Source: an uncultured Collinsella sp.
GTDB lineage: Bacteria > Actinomycetota > Coriobacteriia > Coriobacteriales > Coriobacteriaceae
Length of the DNA stretch: 8,232 nt
NCBI GenBank assembly: GCA_902465115.1
Contig: CABQMC010000065.1
Span: forward strand, 1 to 8,232
Direction: 5' to 3'
Made by a program: the position numbers and the translations under genes. The notes under the pieces are model-generated. The model was not told the origin of the DNA and did no database searches. It saw only the letters and a program-made list of their open reading frames with translations. Shown here in pieces: positions 5,047-8,232 of this stretch (position 1 is its first letter; each line of letters opens with the position of its first letter).

Positions 5047-5324
5047 TGGCGGCCAAGCGCCCCGAGGGCGCGCTCGAGTTCGAGTTCGACGGCAAGAAGT
5101 ATCAGATCAACAAGAAGGCCATCCAGTCCATGAAGGTGCAGCGCGCCATGGCCTACGACGGCATCCCCGAGAAGATGCACGAGGTGTGGGATGCGATGGA
5201 CGAGATCTTCGACGGCAAGACCGTCGAGTACATGGACGAGCTCGGCGAAGACGGGCAGGACTGCTCGGCGGAGCGCTGGGGCGCGTTCTTCCAGGCCGCC
5301 ATGGAGGCCGCGGCAAAAAACTAG
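5046..5324 (+). CDS. Tail assembly chaperone, short (G) form
   Basis: ATG 5046 overlaps the tail tube TAA. The 92-residue product starts MAAKRPEGALEFEFDGKKYQ, with a short beta hairpin (EFEFDGKKYQINKKAIQ), then acidic helices (AMDEIFDGKTVEYMDELGED) and an end AAMEAAAKN before TAG. Small acidic proteins here act like lambda gpG: they coat the tape measure during tail assembly and are absent from the virion. The last codons hold a slippery A AAA AAC that lets a minority of ribosomes move to -1 and make the longer G-T product. Confidence 0.85.
   Translation: MAAKRPEGALEFEFDGKKYQINKKAIQSMKVQRAMAYDGIPEKMHEVWDAMDEIFDGKTVEYMDELGEDGQDCSAERWGAFFQAAMEAAAKN
5315..5321 (+). promoter_or_regulatory. -1 programmed ribosomal frameshift site (A AAA AAC)
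   Basis: The heptamer A AAA AAC is phased correctly for the G frame (GCA AAA AAC TAG) and is one of the most efficient -1 slippery sequences in bacteria. Slipping back one base bypasses TAG and continues with CTA GCC AGC into a frame open to 5722. The placement immediately before the stop, between tail tube and tape measure, is the lambda G/GT arrangement. No strong downstream pseudoknot was identified by eye. Confidence 0.88.
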
Positions 5325-5722
5325 CCAGCTTCGCCGCCGCCTGGACCTGCATGAGGGGAGAGGTCGTCGCCGACTTCCGTCAGACGTACGGCATCGACCT
5401 TCCCCTCGGCGGCGGGTTCGACGGGGCGACGGACGAGGACCTTTGCCGCTGGCAGGTCCTCTACTCCCAGCTGCCGTCGCGCTCGCGGGTCTCCGTTCGC
5501 CTTGAGCCCGACAACCTGTGGGACGACAAGACGCGCCTGCTCGACATGATCGAGCACGAGCTCAGGTGCTTCCACTACGGGTTCACCGAGGATGCCAAAA
5601 AGCGCGTCAACGCCCCGCAGCGGATCTTATCGCCGGGCGAGCGAGCCAGGAACGAGCGCCGCAGGGACTCGGCGCTGGCGGCGAAGTACGAGATATCTTC
5701 GTCGTTCGGAATCGATGTATAA
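5321..5722 (+). CDS. Tail assembly chaperone frameshift extension (T part of G-T), DUF5361-like
   Basis: This is made as the C-terminal part of a 225-residue fusion: 92 residues of G, then 133 residues from 5321 after the -1 shift. It has no plausible start of its own near the beginning and its frame overlaps the G end. It reads LASFAAAWTCMRGEVVADFR, QTYGIDLPLGGG, CRWQVLYSQLPSRSRV, LDMIEHELRCFHYG, and a basic tail (ERARNERRRDSALAAKYE). The 'DFRQTYGIDL' and 'LPSRSRV' patterns resemble DUF5361-type proteins that commonly follow a frameshift here. The T part would bind tail tube subunits and bring them to the tape measure. Confidence 0.82.
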   Translation, partial: LASFAAAWTCMRGEVVADFRQTYGIDLPLGGGFDGATDEDLCRWQVLYSQLPSRSRVSVRLEPDNLWDDKTRLLDMIEHELRCFHYGFTEDAKKRVNAPQRILSPGERARNERRRDSALAAKYEISSSFGIDV

Positions 5723-5731
5723 GGAGGCGCC

Positions 5732-8232
5732 ATGTCCACAGACGTCGGATCCGTATCCGTAAAGGTAATGCCGTCCATGGCTGGCTTCGCCTCCCAGGTT
5801 GACAAGGACCTGTCCGGGGCGGGATCCTCCTCGGGGTCGCGCTTCGGAAGGGTCTTCTCCGCGGCGGCGGGCAAGTCTGGCGGCAGCGGCCTGGTCGCTA
5901 GGGTCTCCTCTGCGCTCTCCGGCGCGACTGGTAAATTCTCCGCGACCGGCAAGGCGACCGGCGCCGCATTCTCCTCCGCCTTCTCCAGCGCGGCGAGCGC
6001 GAACGCCGTCGAGGGGCTCCAGAACAAGGTCAAATCCGCCACGCTCGAGCTTCGCTCGGCGATGGCGACCTCGAAGTCGGCCTCATTGTCGGCGGAGGCG
6101 GCCCAGGTCAAGTACAACGATGCCGTTGCCAAGTACGGCCCGGCATCCGCAAGGGCCTTAAGCGCCGAGAGCAGCCTCGTCACCGCCAAGCTCAGGGCGC
6201 AGACGGCGTCGGAGCGTGCCCAGGCGGCCGAGTCCAAACTCGCCTCGGCGCAGAAGCGGCTGGCGAGCGCGACCTCCGCACCCGTGTCTGCACTCGGAAA
6301 GCTCGGCGGAAGCGCCGGGACGCTCACCGACAGGCTGTCCGCGGGGGAGAAGGCTACCGGCCGATTCATGGCGAAGATCGCCACCATCGGCGGCGGCGTC
6401 CTCTCCTCGGCGGGGAGCACGCTGTCGTCGCTCTCGAGCGCATTCGGGTCTGCCGGAACCACGGCGGGCGGGAACATGGCGAGCAAGGTCGCCTCGGGCT
6501 TCTCGGCCAAGGCGGCGGTCATCACCGGCGCCGTTGCCGGCGTGGTGCAGAGGGTCGTCTCGACAGTGTCCTCGAGCGTGGACGCCGCGGTCGCGCGCGT
6601 CGACACGCTCAACAACTTCCCCAAGGTCCTCCAGTCGCTCGGCTACGGGGCGGACGAGTCGCAGAGGAGCGTCGACACCCTGTCTGACAGGCTGTCGGAG
6701 CTTCCCACGAGGCTCGACGCGGCCGCGACGGGCGTGCAGCAGCTCGCGCCGTCGTCCAAGTCGATCGACCAGGCGACCGACCGCTACCTTGCATTCAATG
6801 ATGCCGTTCTCGCTGGCGGTGCGTCCGAGGACATCCAGTCCAACGCCATGACGCAGCTCACCAAGGCTGTCTCCACCAACAAGATGGAGATGGACACCTG
6901 GATGAGCATCCAGCAGGCGATGCCTGGCCAGCTCGACCAGGTGGCGAAGTCCATGCTCGGGCAGAGCGCATCGGCATCCGACCTCTACCAGGCCATGAAG
7001 GACGGCAGGGTCACGGTCTCGGATTTCGCCGACGCAGTGGTCGACCTCGACAAGAACGGCGCGGACGGCATCACGAGCTTCTCCGAGCAGGCAAAGGCCG
7101 CGACGGGCGGCATCAAGACGTCGTTTTCCAACATGTGCAACGCCTTCCCAAAGGGCGTCGCCAAGATTATCGGCGCCATCGGCTCGTCCAACATCGTCGG
7201 CGTCATCGACGGCGTGAAGGGCACGGTGAACGGCGCGTTCGGAGCCGTCACCGACGCGATGGCCGACCCGAGCATCCGGGACGCGGCGTCGTCGTTCGCC
7301 GCCGTGTTCTCCGGCGTTGTCGCGGGCGGGGTCTCGGTGGCCGGGGACGCGTTCGCCGGCGCAGTGGAGATGACCTCCGCTTTCTGCGAGACGCTGCTCA
7401 ACAACGAGGCGGCTTCATCTTTCGCGGGAACACTTGACGCGCTCGGTTACACGGCGTCCTCCACGGGCGACGCCATATGGTCGACCGTATCGCAGATCAC
7501 CGGGTGGTCGAGTCCCGCCGAGGGCGCGGCAGATGCCGCAAACGCCCTTGACGACGCCTTCGAGGCCGCCGAGCCGGTCATTCGCTCGGTGGGCGACGCA
7601 TTTCAGTGGGTCTCCGGGCATTCCGAGGAGGTCGCCCCGGTCGTCAAGGCCGTCGGCGGCGCCTTCCTCGTCATGAAAGTCGCCGGCGGCCCTGTGGGCT
7701 CGCTCCTGAAGGTCATCGGCGGCGCCCTGCTGTCCCTAGGGGCATCCGCACCCGCTGCTGGTGCAGGTCTTGCCACAACGGCGGCGGGAGAGACCGCAGC
7801 TGGCACAGCCGCGGGCGCGGCGGCCGGTAAGATGACATCGTTCGGCGCGGCCGTCCTCATGGTTGGAGCCGGCGTTCTGCTGGCGTGCGGCGGCATCGGC
7901 CTTCTCGCCCTCTCCGCGATAAAGCTCGGCGAGGCGGGGCCTCAGGCCGCAATCGGCATGGCGGCAATGGTGGCGGTCATCGCCGGGCTGGCGCTTGGCG
8001 CCGCCGCGCTCGGGCCCGCCCTGACTGCCGGCTCCGTCGGCATGGTCGCCTTCGGCGCCGCCGTCGCGCTCGCTGGCGTGGGCATCCTGCTCGCAGCCAC
8101 CGGCCTCGCGATTATGTCACTCGCGCTGCCGACCATCGCCGCCTGCGGCCCCGAGGCCGCCGTCGGCATAGCCGCGCTCGGAGCCTCCCTGTTCGTGCTG
8201 GCCCCCGGTGCCCTCACGGCGTCGGGAGGGCT
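5732..8232 (+). CDS. Tape measure protein (N-terminal 833 residues, 3' end outside window)
   Basis: ATG 5732 follows AAGGAGG (5721-5727); the frame is open without a stop to the right edge. Residues about 1-90 are Ser/Gly/Ala-rich (VKVMPSMAGFASQVDKDL). About 90-200 form an Ala/Lys/Glu-rich coiled coil (EGLQNKVKSATLELR onward). About 285-490 match the tape measure N-terminal domain found in phages of Gram-positive hosts: RVDTLNNFPKVLQSLGYG, RLSELPTRLD, KAVSTNKMEMDTWMSIQQAM, ASASDLYQAMKDG and GIKTSFSNM. From about residue 645 it becomes hydrophobic with Gly/Ala-rich membrane-like segments (LLACGGIGLLALSAI, GMAAMVAVIAGLALG), as in tape measures that enter the host membrane during DNA injection. 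The protein sets tail length and is loaded by the G/G-T chaperones upstream. Confidence 0.93.
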   Translation, partial: MSTDVGSVSVKVMPSMAGFASQVDKDLSGAGSSSGSRFGRVFSAAAGKSGGSGLVARVSSALSGATGKFSATGKATGAAFSSAFSSAASANAVEGLQNKVKSATLELRSAMATSKSASLSAEAAQVKYNDAVAKYGPASARALSAESSLVTAKLRAQTASERAQAAESKLASAQKRLASATSAPVSALGKLGGSAGTLTDRLSAGEKATGRFMAKIATIGGGVLSSAGSTLSSLSSAFGSAGTTAGGNMASKVASGFSAKAAVITGAVAGVVQRVVSTVSSSVDAAVARVDTLNNFPKVLQSLGYGADESQRSVDTLSDRLSELPTRLDAAATGVQQLAPSSKSIDQATDRYLAFNDAVLAGGASEDIQSNAMTQLTKAVSTNKMEMDTWMSIQQAMPGQLDQVAKSMLGQSASASDLYQAMKDGRVTVSDFADAVVDLDKNGADGITSFSEQAKAATGGIKTSFSNMCNAFPKGVAKIIGAIGSSNIVGVIDGVKGTVNGAFGAVTDAMADPSIRDAASSFAAVFSGVVAGGVSVAGDAFAGAVEMTSAFCETLLNNEAASSFAGTLDALGYTASSTGDAIWSTVSQITGWSSPAEGAADAANALDDAFEAAEPVIRSVGDAFQWVSGHSEEVAPVVKAVGGAFLVMKVAGGPVGSLLKVIGGALLSLGASAPAAGAGLATTAAGETAAGTAAGAAAGKMTSFGAAVLMVGAGVLLACGGIGLLALSAIKLGEAGPQAAIGMAAMVAVIAGLALGAAALGPALTAGSVGMVAFGAAVALAGVGILLAATGLAIMSLALPTIAACGPEAAVGIAALGASLFVLAPGALTASGG

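Larger units (their letters stand above)
263..8232 (+). mobile_element. Phage or prophage head-tail morphogenesis module (partial, both ends outside or rearranged)
   Basis: Gene order minor head, scaffold, major capsid, connector, stopper, tail completion, tail terminator, tail tube, frameshifted tail chaperone and tape measure is the standard order of long-tailed phages with HK97-type capsids. All genes are co-directional and closely spaced. No integrase, terminase, portal, lysis or repressor gene is in the window, so free phage versus prophage cannot be decided. The HtrA-like fragment to the left hints at bacterial DNA and hence a prophage, possibly one that lost its terminase-portal end. 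Confidence 0.8.

Noticed and set aside
5575..6624. A 349-codon open frame on the minus strand opposite the tape measure start
   Set aside because: It is Ala/Ser/Pro-rich, with no credible domain or ribosome binding site, and is explained by codon bias of the tape measure gene.

Overview
The window is a high-GC piece of a tailed-phage (siphovirus-type) structural module, probably a prophage of a high-GC Actinobacteriota host. Coriobacteriia such as Collinsella or Olsenella is my best guess, from the style of the capsid and HtrA-like proteins. This assignment is an inference from composition and protein style; no taxonomic marker is present. All supported genes lie on the plus strand.

Layout. 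(1) 2-1165: an open frame entering from the left edge, built from three unrelated parts: an HtrA/DegP-like serine protease fragment (about codons 1-87), the middle and end of a phage minor head protein with a Cys/His cluster (about 88-245), and a C-terminal nuclease domain resembling the CdiA C-terminal tRNase family (about 255-387). (2) 1166-1380: a possible terminator, an intact tRNA-Trp(CCA), and one base later a tRNA-Leu(CAG)-like sequence with acceptor, D, anticodon and variable regions but no T arm. (3) 1381-3419: scaffold, major capsid protein, a small acidic protein ending in a SAP/HeH-like helical domain, and a Gp19/Gp15/Gp42-type head-tail connector. (4) 3455-5046: head-tail stopper, HK97-gp10-like tail completion protein, tail terminator and major tail tube protein. 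(5) 5046-5722: tail assembly chaperone with a classic -1 frameshift site (A AAA AAC), giving G and G-T products. (6) 5732 to the right edge: the start of the tape measure protein.

From 1381 on, genes are tightly packed, often with stop/start overlaps and clear GGAGG-type ribosome binding sites, so they look like one late operon in canonical order: scaffold and capsid build the shell, connector and stopper close it, the terminator and tube protein form the tail, and the chaperone loads onto the tape measure.

The unusual part is the left 1.4 kb. A host-type protease fragment is fused in frame to a capsid gene. That capsid gene carries a probable tRNA-cleaving toxin domain, and immediately downstream, where an immunity gene might be expected, there are instead a tRNA and a T-armless tRNA-like sequence. 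The protease/capsid junction may be a true rearrangement or an assembly chimera. The toxin-tRNA pairing could be a functional unit, but that is a hypothesis.
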